A stretch of DNA of 64,000 bases from Yoonia sp. SS1-5 (lineage in GTDB: Bacteria > Pseudomonadota > Alphaproteobacteria > Rhodobacterales > Rhodobacteraceae): assembly GCF_038443705.2 (NCBI RefSeq), contig NZ_CP151767.2, forward strand, positions 3,215,501-3,279,500, given 5' to 3'. A program made the position numbers and the translations under genes. The notes beneath the pieces were generated by a model. It was given only the letters and a program-made list of their open reading frames with translations, had not been told where the DNA came from and searched no databases. Shown one piece after another: positions 1 through 8,883 of this stretch (the stretch's first letter is position 1; every line of letters begins with the position of its first letter).

Positions 1-19
1 CCGGTTTGTTGTTTGTATG

Positions 20-37
20 GGCGGGTGGTTACCCGCC
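20..37. terminator. Small GC-rich hairpin after the tau-type operon
   Basis: A 7-bp perfect inverted repeat (GGCGGGT, loop GGTT, ACCCGCC) lies just past the stop codon of the leftward permease gene. No U-run follows on the minus strand, so it is at best a weak terminator or a 3'-end stabiliser. Confidence 0.35.
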
Positions 38-42
38 GCAGT

Positions 43-1317
43 TTATGCCTTGCCTTTCCAAGGCACCAGAAGCCGTTCGGCCCAGCGCATCAGCATGTCG
101 ATGCCAAAGCCGATCACCCCAATCAGGATGATCCCGAGGATCACGAGGTCGGTGTTCTGGAAGCGTGAGGCGACCATGATCATCATCCCCGCACCCTGTT
201 CCGCTGCAACCAGTTCGGCGGCAACAACCGTGCCCCAGCAGACCCCCATGGCCACACGGGCCCCGGTAAAGATCTCGGGTAGCGAGTTGGGGATAATCAC
301 GTAGCGCATGATCTGCCACTTGCTTGCGCCCAGTGAATAGGCCGCATGCACCTTGGAGATATTAACCCCCGACACACCTGACCGGGCCGCGATGGCCATG
401 ATCCACAAGGCCGCGAGGAACAGCAGGATAATCTTGCCGGTTTCGCCGATACCGAACCAGATGATCACAAGCGGGATCAAGGCCAGTGGTGGTACAGGGC
501 GCATGAATTCCACGATGGGATCAAACCATCCCCGGAACCAGTTGCTAAGCCCCATTGCATAACCCAGCGGGATGCCGACCATCGCGCCAAGGATAAACCC
601 GGCGACCACGCGGAACAAAGAGTATCCGAGGTGCTGCAAAAGGGTGAAACCACGGAAACCTTCCTGCACGACAGTGATGGTCCGTGCCCAGACCTCTTCG
701 GGTGGGGGCAGATAAAGTGGTTCCATCTGCCAGCCCCTGTAAGGCGCGATATTCGGCGTTCCCTTGTCAGACAATGTGACAGTCCCGTTCTCGATCTGGA
801 CGGTTTCACCGGGTGCGATAGGCTGCCCGTTGATCGCCACAACATTGGCACCTTCGCTTTTCGAGATGTCGTCATTCGCGTCCACCCGGACCAGACCGGT
901 GCGCCATTCAGGAATGGCAGAGGAGTCGTTTTTGGCAAAGCCGTCGCCGGGATCAACCTCGGGCGCGTCAGTATCCGTTTCACGTGGGTGGATCACCACA
1001 GTCACGGTCGCGTCGTCAGTTTCGCCATTCGCCTCGGCCGTATAGGTAAATTCCAGCGTCCCCAGAAAAGGTGCCGGGGCGTGCAGGAATTTGGGCAGCA
1101 GCGAGGACCCCGTGAACATCCCCCAGATCAGGAAGATTGTCAGGATCGACACGATCCCAGCGATCCGGTTGGGGCGTACCGCGCTTTCGTCCCCGAATGT
1201 CACGGTCTTGAGCGATGTGTAATCCTTGACCGTCGCCCGATGAATGACCTTGGTCACGATCAGGAAGGCACCGACAAAGATGGCAATATAAATGAATAGA
1301 ACGAAAAATCCGGTCAT
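43..1317 (-). CDS. ABC transporter permease, TauC/SsuC type, with large extracytoplasmic insert
   Basis: This is the inner-membrane subunit of a taurine/sulfonate/nitrate-family (BPD_transp_1) importer. The C-terminal half (about residues 215-424) is a normal family permease, including the cytoplasmic coupling region near 'AYSLGASKWQIMRYVIIPNSLP'-like sequence that contacts the ATPase. The protein is 424 aa, whereas the family is usually 250-290 aa. The extra length is an N-terminal TM anchor, a second TM near residues 50-70, and a hydrophilic Asp/Glu-rich stretch at about 80-195 predicted to face the periplasm. It overlaps the ATPase gene by 4 nt and is the last gene of the operon. The substrate cannot be read from sequence. 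Confidence 0.88.
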   Translation of the reverse strand: MTGFFVLFIYIAIFVGAFLIVTKVIHRATVKDYTSLKTVTFGDESAVRPNRIAGIVSILTIFLIWGMFTGSSLLPKFLHAPAPFLGTLEFTYTAEANGETDDATVTVVIHPRETDTDAPEVDPGDGFAKNDSSAIPEWRTGLVRVDANDDISKSEGANVVAINGQPIAPGETVQIENGTVTLSDKGTPNIAPYRGWQMEPLYLPPPEEVWARTITVVQEGFRGFTLLQHLGYSLFRVVAGFILGAMVGIPLGYAMGLSNWFRGWFDPIVEFMRPVPPLALIPLVIIWFGIGETGKIILLFLAALWIMAIAARSGVSGVNISKVHAAYSLGASKWQIMRYVIIPNSLPEIFTGARVAMGVCWGTVVAAELVAAEQGAGMMIMVASRFQNTDLVILGIILIGVIGFGIDMLMRWAERLLVPWKGKA

Positions 1318-2120
1318 GATGCGTTCTCCGTCCGGCCCATGATTTCCTCTTCCATGTCCCAGATCATCGACAAAATCTCATCGCGTTTGGGTCCGAAATC
1401 GGGGTGTTTCTTTACTTCACGCAGGTCAGCGCCTACGCCCATCTCGGCAAATGGCAGTTGGTATTCCTTGTGAATACGTCCGGGCCGGGGGGCCATCACG
1501 ATCAACCGCTCGCCCAGCAACAGGGCTTCTTCAACCGAGTGGGTGATCAGAATGATCGTCTTGCCTGTCTCTTTCCATAGCTTCAGCACAAGGCTTTGCA
1601 TCTTTTCGCGGGTCAGCGCGTCAAGCGCGCCAAGCGGTTCGTCCATCAGGATCACGTCCGGATCATTGGCCAGACACCGGGCCAGGGCCACACGCTGTTG
1701 CATGCCGCCGGACAGTTCATAGACAGCCTTTTCCTTGAAATCCTGCAGGCCGACAACGTCCAGCAGGTGATCAACGATTTCGCGCTTCTCGCCGTTGGGC
1801 ATCCCCTTCATGGAAGGGCCAAAGCCCACGTTTTCACGCACGGACATCCATTCAAACAGTGCGCCCTTCTGGAACACCATCCCACGTTCTGCATCAGGAC
1901 CGGTGATTTCGTGTCCGTTCAGCATCAGTTTGCCGCTGGTCTGCGCAAGAAATCCTGCCAGAATATTCAAAAGCGTCGTTTTCCCGCACCCTGACGGGCC
2001 AAGCACGCTCATCAATTCCCCTGGCTTCAAGTCAAGCGAGACGTTTTCCAATGCTTGCACTGCTGACCCGTTGGGCAGGTCAAACCGCATTGATATGTCA
2101 TGTAAGGAAAGCCCAGACAT
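1314..2120 (-). CDS. ABC transporter ATP-binding protein, TauB/SsuB type
   Basis: This is the nucleotide-binding subunit (268 aa) of the importer formed with the neighbouring permease and binding protein. Walker A GPSGCGKTT, the signature LSGGMQQR and Walker B VILMDEP followed by LGALDALTR are all intact. I chose the ATG at 2120 (MSGLSLHD) because AAGGGGA sits at the right distance upstream; an in-frame ATG 15 nt further upstream has no such site. The C-terminus carries the long tail usual for TauB/SsuB/NrtD proteins. It lies between the binding-protein gene, separated by a stem-loop, and the permease gene, which it overlaps by 4 nt. Confidence 0.93.
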   Translation of the reverse strand: MSGLSLHDISMRFDLPNGSAVQALENVSLDLKPGELMSVLGPSGCGKTTLLNILAGFLAQTSGKLMLNGHEITGPDAERGMVFQKGALFEWMSVRENVGFGPSMKGMPNGEKREIVDHLLDVVGLQDFKEKAVYELSGGMQQRVALARCLANDPDVILMDEPLGALDALTREKMQSLVLKLWKETGKTIILITHSVEEALLLGERLIVMAPRPGRIHKEYQLPFAEMGVGADLREVKKHPDFGPKRDEILSMIWDMEEEIMGRTENAS

Positions 2121-2195
2121 CTGTTCCCCTTCCATCCCTGTTGTTATGTTTTTTTGGCTAGGTGCATCCGTATTATTCCCGAATGCTGGAAGAAA

Positions 2196-2223
2196 TCGGG
2201 CGCGGAGATTAATCCGCGCCCGA
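2196..2223 (-). promoter_or_regulatory. Intercistronic stem-loop after the binding-protein gene
   Basis: A perfect 11-bp inverted repeat (TCGGGCGCGGA, 6-nt loop, TCCGCGCCCGA) starts within 10 nt of the binding-protein stop codon and is followed on the minus strand by ATTTCTT. It is probably a partial terminator or 3' stabiliser that lets the binding protein be made in excess of ATPase and permease. Confidence 0.7.
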
Positions 2224-2231
2224 CCTGGACT

Positions 2232-3233
2232 TTACATGTCTTTGGCTGCTTCCAGCGGACCGGTATTGATCGCGTCCTCATAGCTGTCGAGCGCGGAGTC
2301 GATGGACCCTGCTTCGACGAAGACGTCCGCTACACCCTTCAGGAATGGTGCCGCGTTACCGCCGAACCAACCAGCAGAAAGCTGCTCTTCAATGGTTGGG
2401 AACTTCATGGTTGCGATGGCGCCCTTGGCAGCGTCCAGATCCATGCCGGCCTCGTTTGCGATGATGCTCAGCAATTCGTCGTTGGGGTTTGCAGCCCATT
2501 CGGCGTTTGCGTCAGCAGTCACTTTGAGGAACTTGGCAACAACATCGCCATTTTCAGCGATGTAGTCGGCAGGTGCAGATGTCACGTCGAACACCAGAAT
2601 GCCCAGCTCTTCCTTTTCAGGGCCAGTCAAAAGCACGTTGCCATGCTCGCGCATGCTGGTCAGACCACCGCCATAGCCACAGGCAAAATCAACGGCTTTC
2701 TGGCCCAGTGCGTTTGCACCTTCTGGCGGAGGCATGTCCACGATGGACAGGCTGGCCAGATCAACACCGAAGTGGTCCATCTGACGCAGGAAGCCGTAAT
2801 GCGCAGCTGTACCAAGTGGGACCGCAACTTTCTTGCCGGCCAGTTCACTTGCGGAATCCTTGTCGATTTCCAGATCCGAATGCACAACGCAGTTGTCATT
2901 GTCAGAGTAGCTGACCGCAACGTCGACGATCTGCAGGTCCTGGCCGCCGGATGTGGCAACAACGAAAGGTGGAACACCCTGCGACAGTGCGATCTGCACG
3001 TCACCCGAGGCCATTGCGGCGCTCATCGCGGTTCCGGTTTCGAAGGAAACCCAGTTCACTTTCATGCCAAGCGCTTCGTCATAAGCGCCGGATGCTTTGG
3101 CCGCCATCATCGGCATTGGCCATTCCAGGAAGTAGGCAACGGTGATTTCACCGTGGCCATCCGCCGTTGCGGCGGTGCCTGTCATCGCGGCGGCTGCAGC
3201 CATAACAAATGCACATGTAGTTTTTTTGATCAT
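2232..3233 (-). CDS. ABC transporter substrate-binding protein, TauA/NMT1-like
   Basis: This 333-aa periplasmic binding protein belongs to the taurine/nitrate/thiamine-precursor family. It has a clear Sec signal peptide (residues 1-25: a Lys-rich start, an Ala-rich hydrophobic core, cleavage near TATADG). The mature part begins 'ITVAYFLEWPMPMMAAKASGAYDEALGMKVNW', the typical first strand and helix of the TauA fold, followed by a pocket-forming 'SGDVQIALSQG' segment. It is the first gene of a leftward operon with ATPase and permease. Taurine, another sulfonate or a small nitrogen compound are all possible ligands; the sequence does not decide. Confidence 0.88.
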   Translation of the reverse strand: MIKKTTCAFVMAAAAAMTGTAATADGHGEITVAYFLEWPMPMMAAKASGAYDEALGMKVNWVSFETGTAMSAAMASGDVQIALSQGVPPFVVATSGGQDLQIVDVAVSYSDNDNCVVHSDLEIDKDSASELAGKKVAVPLGTAAHYGFLRQMDHFGVDLASLSIVDMPPPEGANALGQKAVDFACGYGGGLTSMREHGNVLLTGPEKEELGILVFDVTSAPADYIAENGDVVAKFLKVTADANAEWAANPNDELLSIIANEAGMDLDAAKGAIATMKFPTIEEQLSAGWFGGNAAPFLKGVADVFVEAGSIDSALDSYEDAINTGPLEAAKDM

Positions 3234-3591
3234 TTTTATCCCCTGTTGTGGTGTCGTCCACCTGGTAGTTTCATTTTACGAAACTTGTATTTCGCAAAAT
3301 GAGATTAGAAATCGAATCACGGCGTCGTCAATCCCTTTTTTGCCGATACCGCTTCGCGACACGACTATGGATGGCCGAAATCTGATTTGAAAGGCAAAAT
3401 CCTATATTTCTGGATCATCTAAGATGCTGCGATCATGGACATGTGTTGCCGCACGTTGTTTTAAGGTGCGATGTCTGGCCGGTAAAATCTTAGGTTGAAA
3501 AGCGTGCCGTTATATAACTCATTTGGTGTGCCGACGACCGCACGCACGTCTGATCCGCGCGGAATCATCGCCTGCAATGATCACGTCATTG
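3234..3591. promoter_or_regulatory. Promoter region of the tau-type operon with an inverted repeat
   Basis: This 358-nt gap lies upstream of the binding-protein gene. At 3272-3301 it contains a near-perfect 12-bp inverted repeat (CATTTTACGAAA, CTTGTA, TTTCGCAAAATG; one mismatch). It resembles operators of IclR- or GntR-type regulators, but no regulator gene is adjacent in the window. The rest (3302-3591) is A/T-richer and I see no gene in it. Confidence 0.5.
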
Positions 3592-3804
3592 TCAGGTGTC
3601 GTCCGGGTCTACATAGTTCTGCGGGTCGTAAATGACGAAAAATTCATAGTAGCAATAGGCAGCCACGGCACCAAACATCACGGCCCATCCGGGGTTCCCG
3701 TTCAACAGTTCGAACAGCGCCCAGCCGACCGTCACCGCAACGGTCAGAACGCGCCGGATCTGCGGCGCGAAAAAAGGGTGACGCAGGTCGAACAGCTTTC
3801 GCAT
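3592..3804 (-). CDS. Small conserved-looking membrane protein (70 aa)
   Basis: This 70-aa protein has two hydrophobic segments (about residues 18-34 and 38-56) and a polar tail ending in DPDDT. It reads as a real gene because of its codon usage and its clean ATG start, but the ribosome-binding site is weak. I do not recognise the family. It stands alone between the tau-type operon and the inositol-type operon and gives no functional clue. Confidence 0.6.
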   Translation of the reverse strand: MRKLFDLRHPFFAPQIRRVLTVAVTVGWALFELLNGNPGWAVMFGAVAAYCYYEFFVIYDPQNYVDPDDT

Positions 3805-3861
3805 GGGCGGCTTTCATTCTCTATTTGGCGGACCGGGGCTACAGCCCGCGATCTACAAACC

Positions 3862-4866
3862 CTATCCCAGAACCTCTGAGACCGCCACTGCGCGCCCGGT
3901 TTCCACCGATTTGACTGCCGCATCTGCCAGGGCGAGGGCCATCATGCCGTCGTGACCGGTGGGTGTCATGGCACTGCCGCTTTGCAAGGCAGCTACAAAT
4001 GACGCAATTTCAGCGGCGTAAGCATCCAGATAGCGGGACATGAAGAAATCAAGCAGTGGCGGGGTCTGATATCCCGCTGCATTGGCGATCTCGATCCGCG
4101 ATCTTTTGTGGTTCTCCACCGAAACGGACCCCTCGGATCCGTGAACCTCGATCCGCTGATCATAGCCATAGGTAGCGCGGCGTGAATTGGTGATTGTGCA
4201 TTGGGCCCCGCTTGGGGTCGTCAGAACCACGTTTGCACTGTCAAAGTCACCGGCAGCCCCGATGGCCGGATCAACAAGGTTGGATGTGGCCGCATAGACC
4301 GTGACGATGTCTTCATCCAGCAACCAGCGGGCCACATCAAAGTCGTGGATCGTCATATCCCGGAATATCCCGCCGGAGCGTTCAATATAGGACACAGGCG
4401 GCGCGCCCGGATCGCGTGACGTCAGCGTGACCATTTCAACCTTGCCGATTTCGCCCCGGTTAATGGCCTCTTTCAGGGCCAGAAAATCGGGGTCGAACCG
4501 GCGCTGAAACCCAACCATCAGCTTGGCATTCTGTGCCGTGACTGTTTGCAGGCAGGTTTTGACGCGGTCGAGCGACAGATCGACAGGCTTTTCGCAAAAG
4601 ATCGCCTTGCCCGCCTTGGCAAACTGCTCGATCAGGTCTGCATGCGTGTCAGTGGGGGTGCAGATGACGACCGCGTCAATATCATCTGCCGCAGCGATTG
4701 CATCAATTGTGCGGATATCGCCGCCATAGGCATCCTGGACGGCCTTTGCGGCCTGTGCCATCGGATCGGCGACTGCCTGCAATGATGCACCGTCCACGGA
4801 TGCGATGGCCCGCGCGTGCACCTGCCCAATCCGTCCTGCGCCCAGAACGCCAAATCTGACCGTCAT
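3862..4866 (-). CDS. iolG: Inositol 2-dehydrogenase-like oxidoreductase (Gfo/Idh/MocA)
   Basis: This 334-aa NAD-dependent dehydrogenase would oxidise myo-inositol (or a close polyol) to 2-keto-myo-inositol, the first step of inositol catabolism. The N-terminal Rossmann fold has GAGRIGQVHA at residues 8-17. The family EKP motif is 'IFCEKPVDLS' near residue 95, and the catalytic helix carries 'RDMTIHDFDVARWLL' with the expected Asp/His pair. A good AAGGAAG site precedes the ATG. It is the last gene of a leftward cluster with a sugar ABC importer and an IolI-like protein, which supports the inositol assignment; scyllo-inositol or another cyclitol remains possible. Confidence 0.82.
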   Translation of the reverse strand: MTVRFGVLGAGRIGQVHARAIASVDGASLQAVADPMAQAAKAVQDAYGGDIRTIDAIAAADDIDAVVICTPTDTHADLIEQFAKAGKAIFCEKPVDLSLDRVKTCLQTVTAQNAKLMVGFQRRFDPDFLALKEAINRGEIGKVEMVTLTSRDPGAPPVSYIERSGGIFRDMTIHDFDVARWLLDEDIVTVYAATSNLVDPAIGAAGDFDSANVVLTTPSGAQCTITNSRRATYGYDQRIEVHGSEGSVSVENHKRSRIEIANAAGYQTPPLLDFFMSRYLDAYAAEIASFVAALQSGSAMTPTGHDGMMALALADAAVKSVETGRAVAVSEVLG

Positions 4867-4950
4867 GTCTTGTCTTCCTTATTCTTGATTGTCCGGGTGG
4901 GACGCGCCATCAACCGGGCGCGTCACCATCGGGCATTTGGCTGATCGCGA

Positions 4951-5727
4951 TCAGGCGTTTTCCACGTCATATTCAGGTTGCGTTTTTGCACCCGTGATAT
5001 AGGATACGACATCCTCGCCATTGGTCTCGCTTTTGTGCAGGTTGGCCGCGATACGTCCGCGCCGGAACACGATGATCCGGTCAACCAGATCAAAAACCTG
5101 CCGCATGTTGTGACTGACAAGGATCAGGCTTTCGCCCTGTTCCTTGAGGGTCCTGATGATATTCTCAACCTGTGCCGTTTCCTGCACCCCGAGTGCGGCT
5201 GTCGGTTCATCCATAATGGTCAGTTTGGACGCAAAGGTTGCTGTCCGCGCGATCGCCACACATTGCCGTTGTCCGCCGGACATGTTGGCGATGGTGTTCT
5301 TGATATTCGGGATTTTCACACCGGTCTTGACCAGTCCGGCCAGCGTGTCCTCGCGCATTGACTTGTAGTCGAGCCTGCGGAATGGCCCCAGCCAGTTCCA
5401 CATCGTCTTTTCGCGGCCCAAGAACAGATTGTCGGGGACATTCAGATCGTCGGCCAGCGCCAGGGTCTGGAACACGGTTTCAATACCTGCCTCGCGGGCC
5501 TCAAGCGGGCCAGCAAAGTTCACCTCGGCACCGTCAAAGACAACGGTGCCGCGGGTGCGTTGTTCAACGCCGGTGACCTGCCGCACAAAGGTTGATTTGC
5601 CAGCGCCATTGTCACCCATGATTGCCACATGCTCGCCCTTTTGCAGGACGAAATTGGCATCCTCCAGCGCGTGAACACCGCCGTAATGCTTGGTCAGGCC
5701 TTTGGTTTCCAAAATGATATCGGACAT
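4951..5727 (-). CDS. Sugar ABC transporter ATP-binding protein (CUT2, single domain)
   Basis: This 258-aa ATPase would energise a ribose/inositol-type importer. Walker A is GDNGAGKST, the signature is MSGGQRQ and Walker B is LTIMDEPTAAL. It has one ABC domain, unlike the ~500-aa tandem-domain RbsA, so it probably works as a homodimer. The start at 5727 (MSDIILETKGL) gives a normal N-terminus; the frame stays open upstream, but that stretch lies in the end of the permease gene. It follows the permease gene by 13 nt and precedes iolG. Confidence 0.9.
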   Translation of the reverse strand: MSDIILETKGLTKHYGGVHALEDANFVLQKGEHVAIMGDNGAGKSTFVRQVTGVEQRTRGTVVFDGAEVNFAGPLEAREAGIETVFQTLALADDLNVPDNLFLGREKTMWNWLGPFRRLDYKSMREDTLAGLVKTGVKIPNIKNTIANMSGGQRQCVAIARTATFASKLTIMDEPTAALGVQETAQVENIIRTLKEQGESLILVSHNMRQVFDLVDRIIVFRRGRIAANLHKSETNGEDVVSYITGAKTQPEYDVENA

Positions 5728-5740
5728 CTCTGTTGCCTTT

Positions 5741-6814
5741 CTAAGCCCGCGCCGCTGCGCGTTTTTGCTGCCATTGATCCAGCGCAACTGCGCTGACGAT
5801 GATGCACCCAAGGACCATTTCCTGATAATACGCACCAAGCCGAAGGAAGGTGAAACCGGATGTAATCACCCCGATAATCAGGGCGCCGATCACCGTGCCG
5901 ATGATCGAACCGCGCCCACCGAACAGCGATACGCCACCGATCACAGCCATGGCGATGGCCTCAAGCTCGTAGCTTAGCCCCATGCCTGATTGCGCCGTCA
6001 GGTTCTTGGATGTCAGGATCACGGCCGAGAGACCCGCAAGCATGCCTGCAATGGCATAGACCAGCACCAGATGGCGCGGCACGTTGATGCCTGACATCCG
6101 GGCCGCCGCCTCGTTCGAGCCGATGGCATATGTGTGTTTGCCATAGATCGTGTAATTCATGATCAGATGAAACAAGAGCGCGAGACCAAGAAAGATAATG
6201 ACCGGGTTCATGCCTGCGCCGATGACTGCGTAGGATTCAGTCGGGAACGAAACCGGGTTGCCGGTTGACCACCACTGGGCCACGCCGCGGGCAAACAGCA
6301 TCATGCCCAGCGTGGCGATAAAGGGCGGTATCCGCGCAAAGGCAACCAGCACGCCGTTGACGACACCCGCCAATATCCCGCAGCCAAGCCCGACAAGAAC
6401 AGGGACCAGAACCGGCAGATCAAGGAAGGCGGGGCCAAAGATCGCCTTTGGGTTCGGGCCACCATTGACCTCTGCTATCTGGGCAAAGCTCATGGCGATC
6501 ATGGCTGTCGCGCCCAGAACGGACCCGGATGACAGATCAATCCCGGCCGTAATGATCACCTGCGTGACGCCCAGTGCGATAATGCCGACAATCGCCACCT
6601 GAATGATGATGATCCGCAACCGCGCCTCGTTGAAGATGCTGTCAAAGCGGTCATTGCTGTCAAAAAGCAGGCTTTGCCCCATGAAGATCGCGCCAAGTGC
6701 TTCGAAGATGGCGATAATCAGGAAAAGCGCGCCGAGAACATTCAATTCGTTCGGCCATTGTCGCTTTGATTTGTCGAATGTGAGGCCGCCGGTGCCGTGG
6801 CTGGTATCTGACAT
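5741..6814 (-). CDS. Sugar ABC transporter permease (RbsC/IatP type)
   Basis: This 357-aa polytopic membrane protein of the BPD_transp_2 family has about ten hydrophobic segments. It includes the conserved 'GIDLSSGSVLGATAMIA' loop and 'GTNPVSFP... YAIGSNEAAARMSGI' region that contacts the ATPase in RbsC-like permeases. It sits between the binding-protein and ATPase genes. A conspicuous stem-loop separates it from the upstream binding-protein gene. Together with iolG and the IolI-like gene it suits a myo-inositol importer of the Caulobacter IbpA-IatA-IatP kind; that comparison comes from family knowledge and was not aligned here. Confidence 0.88.
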   Translation of the reverse strand: MSDTSHGTGGLTFDKSKRQWPNELNVLGALFLIIAIFEALGAIFMGQSLLFDSNDRFDSIFNEARLRIIIIQVAIVGIIALGVTQVIITAGIDLSSGSVLGATAMIAMSFAQIAEVNGGPNPKAIFGPAFLDLPVLVPVLVGLGCGILAGVVNGVLVAFARIPPFIATLGMMLFARGVAQWWSTGNPVSFPTESYAVIGAGMNPVIIFLGLALLFHLIMNYTIYGKHTYAIGSNEAAARMSGINVPRHLVLVYAIAGMLAGLSAVILTSKNLTAQSGMGLSYELEAIAMAVIGGVSLFGGRGSIIGTVIGALIIGVITSGFTFLRLGAYYQEMVLGCIIVSAVALDQWQQKRAAARA

Positions 6815-6852
6815 CGTTTCAGCTCCCTCTGATGCGTCAGTTATTGGACGTG

Positions 6853-6882
6853 TTCCAGGGCGCAGCAGGCTGCGCCCTGGAA
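6853..6882 (-). promoter_or_regulatory. Intercistronic stem-loop after the inositol-type binding-protein gene
   Basis: A perfect 13-bp inverted repeat (TTCCAGGGCGCAG, loop CAGG, CTGCGCCCTGGAA) lies about 20 nt downstream of the binding-protein stop codon and before the permease gene. It is probably an attenuator or mRNA stabiliser that raises binding-protein output. Confidence 0.72.
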
Positions 6883-6901
6883 TGACTTGTGATGATCCAG
6901 T

Positions 6902-7840
6902 TTACTGGACGAAATCACCGATATTTTCCGGCGTTACGAGTTTGAACGGAATGAAGACTGTCTTGTCGACTTCTTCGCCGTTGATCAGCGCGATTGCGGT
7001 GTCAATCGACCCGGCACCCTGACCGGCAAGATCCTGGAATACGGTCACATCCAGATCGCCTGCCTGCATGGCAACAAGGGCGTCAGATGTCGCGTCAACG
7101 CCGCCAACCTGAACTTCGTCCATCGAGATACCAGCCGCTTTCATCGCCTGGATCGCGCCAATTGCCATTTCGTCGTTATTGGCAAAGACCGCGTCGAACT
7201 CTTCGCCGGATGACAGCCAGTTCGTCATCAGGTCAGAGGCCTTGTCGCGGGACCATTCCGCAGTCTGCTTGTCGATCACCGTGATGAAGTTGCACATATC
7301 CATGCCCAGCACGTCTTCGACGTCCTTGGTGCGCTGAACGGCGGCCTGGTTGGAAAGCTGGCCCATCAGGATATAGGCTGTCGCACCACCGGATTTGCCT
7401 TCAGCCCGCAGGTTTTTGCAGATTTCAAAGGCTTTCAACGTGCCGGACTCGATTTCGTTGGATGCAACAAAGGCCTGACCATCTGGCAGTGTGTCCATGT
7501 TGATCGGCTGACGGTTTACATAGACCAGCGGCACATTGGCCGCGGCGGCAGCGGCTGACATGGCCTCGGTCGCGTTGGTGTCTACTGCGTTGACGATGAT
7601 CGCGTCGACGCCAGATGCAATGAAGTTGTTGATCTGGTCGAGTTGCTTGGCCACATCATCGGTTGCATCTTCGATCTGCAGGCTGACGCCGTCCAGCGTT
7701 TCCTCGTGCGCTGTCATGCCGTTCCGCATTACGGTCAGGCCGTTGTCGTCAAAACGTGCAACAGACACGCCGATCTGCTGTGCCATGGCTGTCGTGCCCA
7801 TCAAGGATGTAAGGCCAGCGGCCAAAAGGATCTTTTTCAT
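6902..7840 (-). CDS. Sugar ABC transporter substrate-binding protein (CUT2, periplasmic_binding_4)
   Basis: This 312-aa periplasmic protein has a signal peptide ending near TAMAQQ. Its mature sequence begins IGVSVARFDDNGLTVMRNG, the standard first strand of ribose/inositol-type binding proteins. Other hallmarks are 'ASGVDAIIVNAVDTNATEAMS' and 'FDAVFANNDEMAIGAIQAMKAAG'. The strong ribosome-binding site GGGAGG sits 7-8 nt before the ATG. Its operon includes permease, ATPase, an IolI-like enzyme and iolG, so an inositol or related cyclitol is the likely ligand. Confidence 0.88.
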   Translation of the reverse strand: MKKILLAAGLTSLMGTTAMAQQIGVSVARFDDNGLTVMRNGMTAHEETLDGVSLQIEDATDDVAKQLDQINNFIASGVDAIIVNAVDTNATEAMSAAAAAANVPLVYVNRQPINMDTLPDGQAFVASNEIESGTLKAFEICKNLRAEGKSGGATAYILMGQLSNQAAVQRTKDVEDVLGMDMCNFITVIDKQTAEWSRDKASDLMTNWLSSGEEFDAVFANNDEMAIGAIQAMKAAGISMDEVQVGGVDATSDALVAMQAGDLDVTVFQDLAGQGAGSIDTAIALINGEEVDKTVFIPFKLVTPENIGDFVQ

Positions 7841-7918
7841 TGGTTTCCTCCCAAAACGTGTCCGGCAACACCTACATTAAAACGCCGGAAGCCCAGAAAC
7901 GGGCGGTTTGCAATGGTT

Positions 7919-8740
7919 TCAGGCAGCATTTGCCCTCAATCCATTGCGTATGAAATCCATCGAGGCCCGTAGCGCGGGCACGGGGTCTGCGATGGCATGC
8001 ACATCAGGCGCGAACGCCTCGAATGAAATGGGTCCGTCATAGCCAGCTGCCAGCAACGCCCGGATCTGACCAAGGTTCTCCAGCCTGTCGGCGTCATTGA
8101 CCAATATGCGGTCTTGATCGGTCATCTCCGGCGTTGAGAGCGCCGGATCGACGACCCCGGACACATGGACGATGCCAGTGTAGCGGGCAAAGCAGTCACG
8201 TTCGCCGGCCAGGTGGTGGTGAAATGTATCATGCACAAGCTGCAGGGTGCCGGCCTGATCCAGCGCACTGATTGCATCGACGGCAGGTTGTTTGTGGCGC
8301 AAAGCGCAGCTTTCGAAGCCAAGCGGTTCGATCAGGCCCTTCAGCCCGTGACTTTCCAGCATCGGGATCAGCTCGCGCACCGCAACCCGCAGGTTGGCCT
8401 GCCGTTCGCCATTGTTCATACCTGCATTGTCGTTGCGGGGGATCAGCCCAATCGCTTCGGCGCCCGCGGCGCGCGCGGTCTGCATCAAGGCAAGCGCTGC
8501 GTCGGCGCGATCCGCAGACCAGTCGTTAAAGCGCGGGATTTCCGCGATATTCAGCAGACGTAACCCTTTGTCACGGGCCAGCGCACCTGCATCGACCGGG
8601 TCCATTCCGTCAAACAGCGGCTGGGTCAGATCATTTCTGACCTCGACACCGACGCAGCCAAGTGACGCGGCGATATCCAGCAGTTCGACGTAGCTGACCT
8701 TAGCCACTGTCATATGATTGAGCGCAAATTGCGGTCCCAC
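7919..8740 (-). CDS. IolI/xylose-isomerase-like TIM-barrel protein
   Basis: This 273-aa protein of the AP-endonuclease-2/sugar-isomerase TIM-barrel family resembles 2-keto-myo-inositol isomerase (IolI). Likely metal ligands are visible in order: Glu in LIEPLGFE, the Asp/His of LVHDTFHHH, His of IVHVSG and Glu of ISFEAF. I place the start at the GTG at 8740 (MGPQFALNHM) because GGGAGGGA lies 10 nt upstream; another GTG 30 nt earlier lacks that signal. It is the first gene after the LacI-type regulator and would act on the keto-inositol formed by the downstream dehydrogenase. An epimerase of another sugar is the main alternative. Confidence 0.75.
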   Translation of the reverse strand: MGPQFALNHMTVAKVSYVELLDIAASLGCVGVEVRNDLTQPLFDGMDPVDAGALARDKGLRLLNIAEIPRFNDWSADRADAALALMQTARAAGAEAIGLIPRNDNAGMNNGERQANLRVAVRELIPMLESHGLKGLIEPLGFESCALRHKQPAVDAISALDQAGTLQLVHDTFHHHLAGERDCFARYTGIVHVSGVVDPALSTPEMTDQDRILVNDADRLENLGQIRALLAAGYDGPISFEAFAPDVHAIADPVPALRASMDFIRNGLRANAA

Positions 8741-8883
8741 GATGTCGTCTTCCCTCCCGACGCTCCCCACGTCGTTTCAAGACGGTGCAAATTTCGGGGG
8801 CAACCCGTCAACCTTTCCTTTCGGCGCGCGGACGCTTCAGATCATTTTTGATAGTTTTATTGCGTGGCAATGAGGGCTTTCTA
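8741..8883 (-). promoter_or_regulatory. Promoter region of the inositol-type operon
   Basis: This 143-nt gap lies between the regulator and the IolI-like gene. A TGATAG half-site occurs at 8849-8854, and a CTATC-N4-GATAG dyad at 8881-8894 overlaps the regulator's stop codon. Both contain the half-site found in the perfect palindrome at 9938-9953, but the dyad has the half-sites in the opposite order, so its role as an operator is uncertain. Confidence 0.4.
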
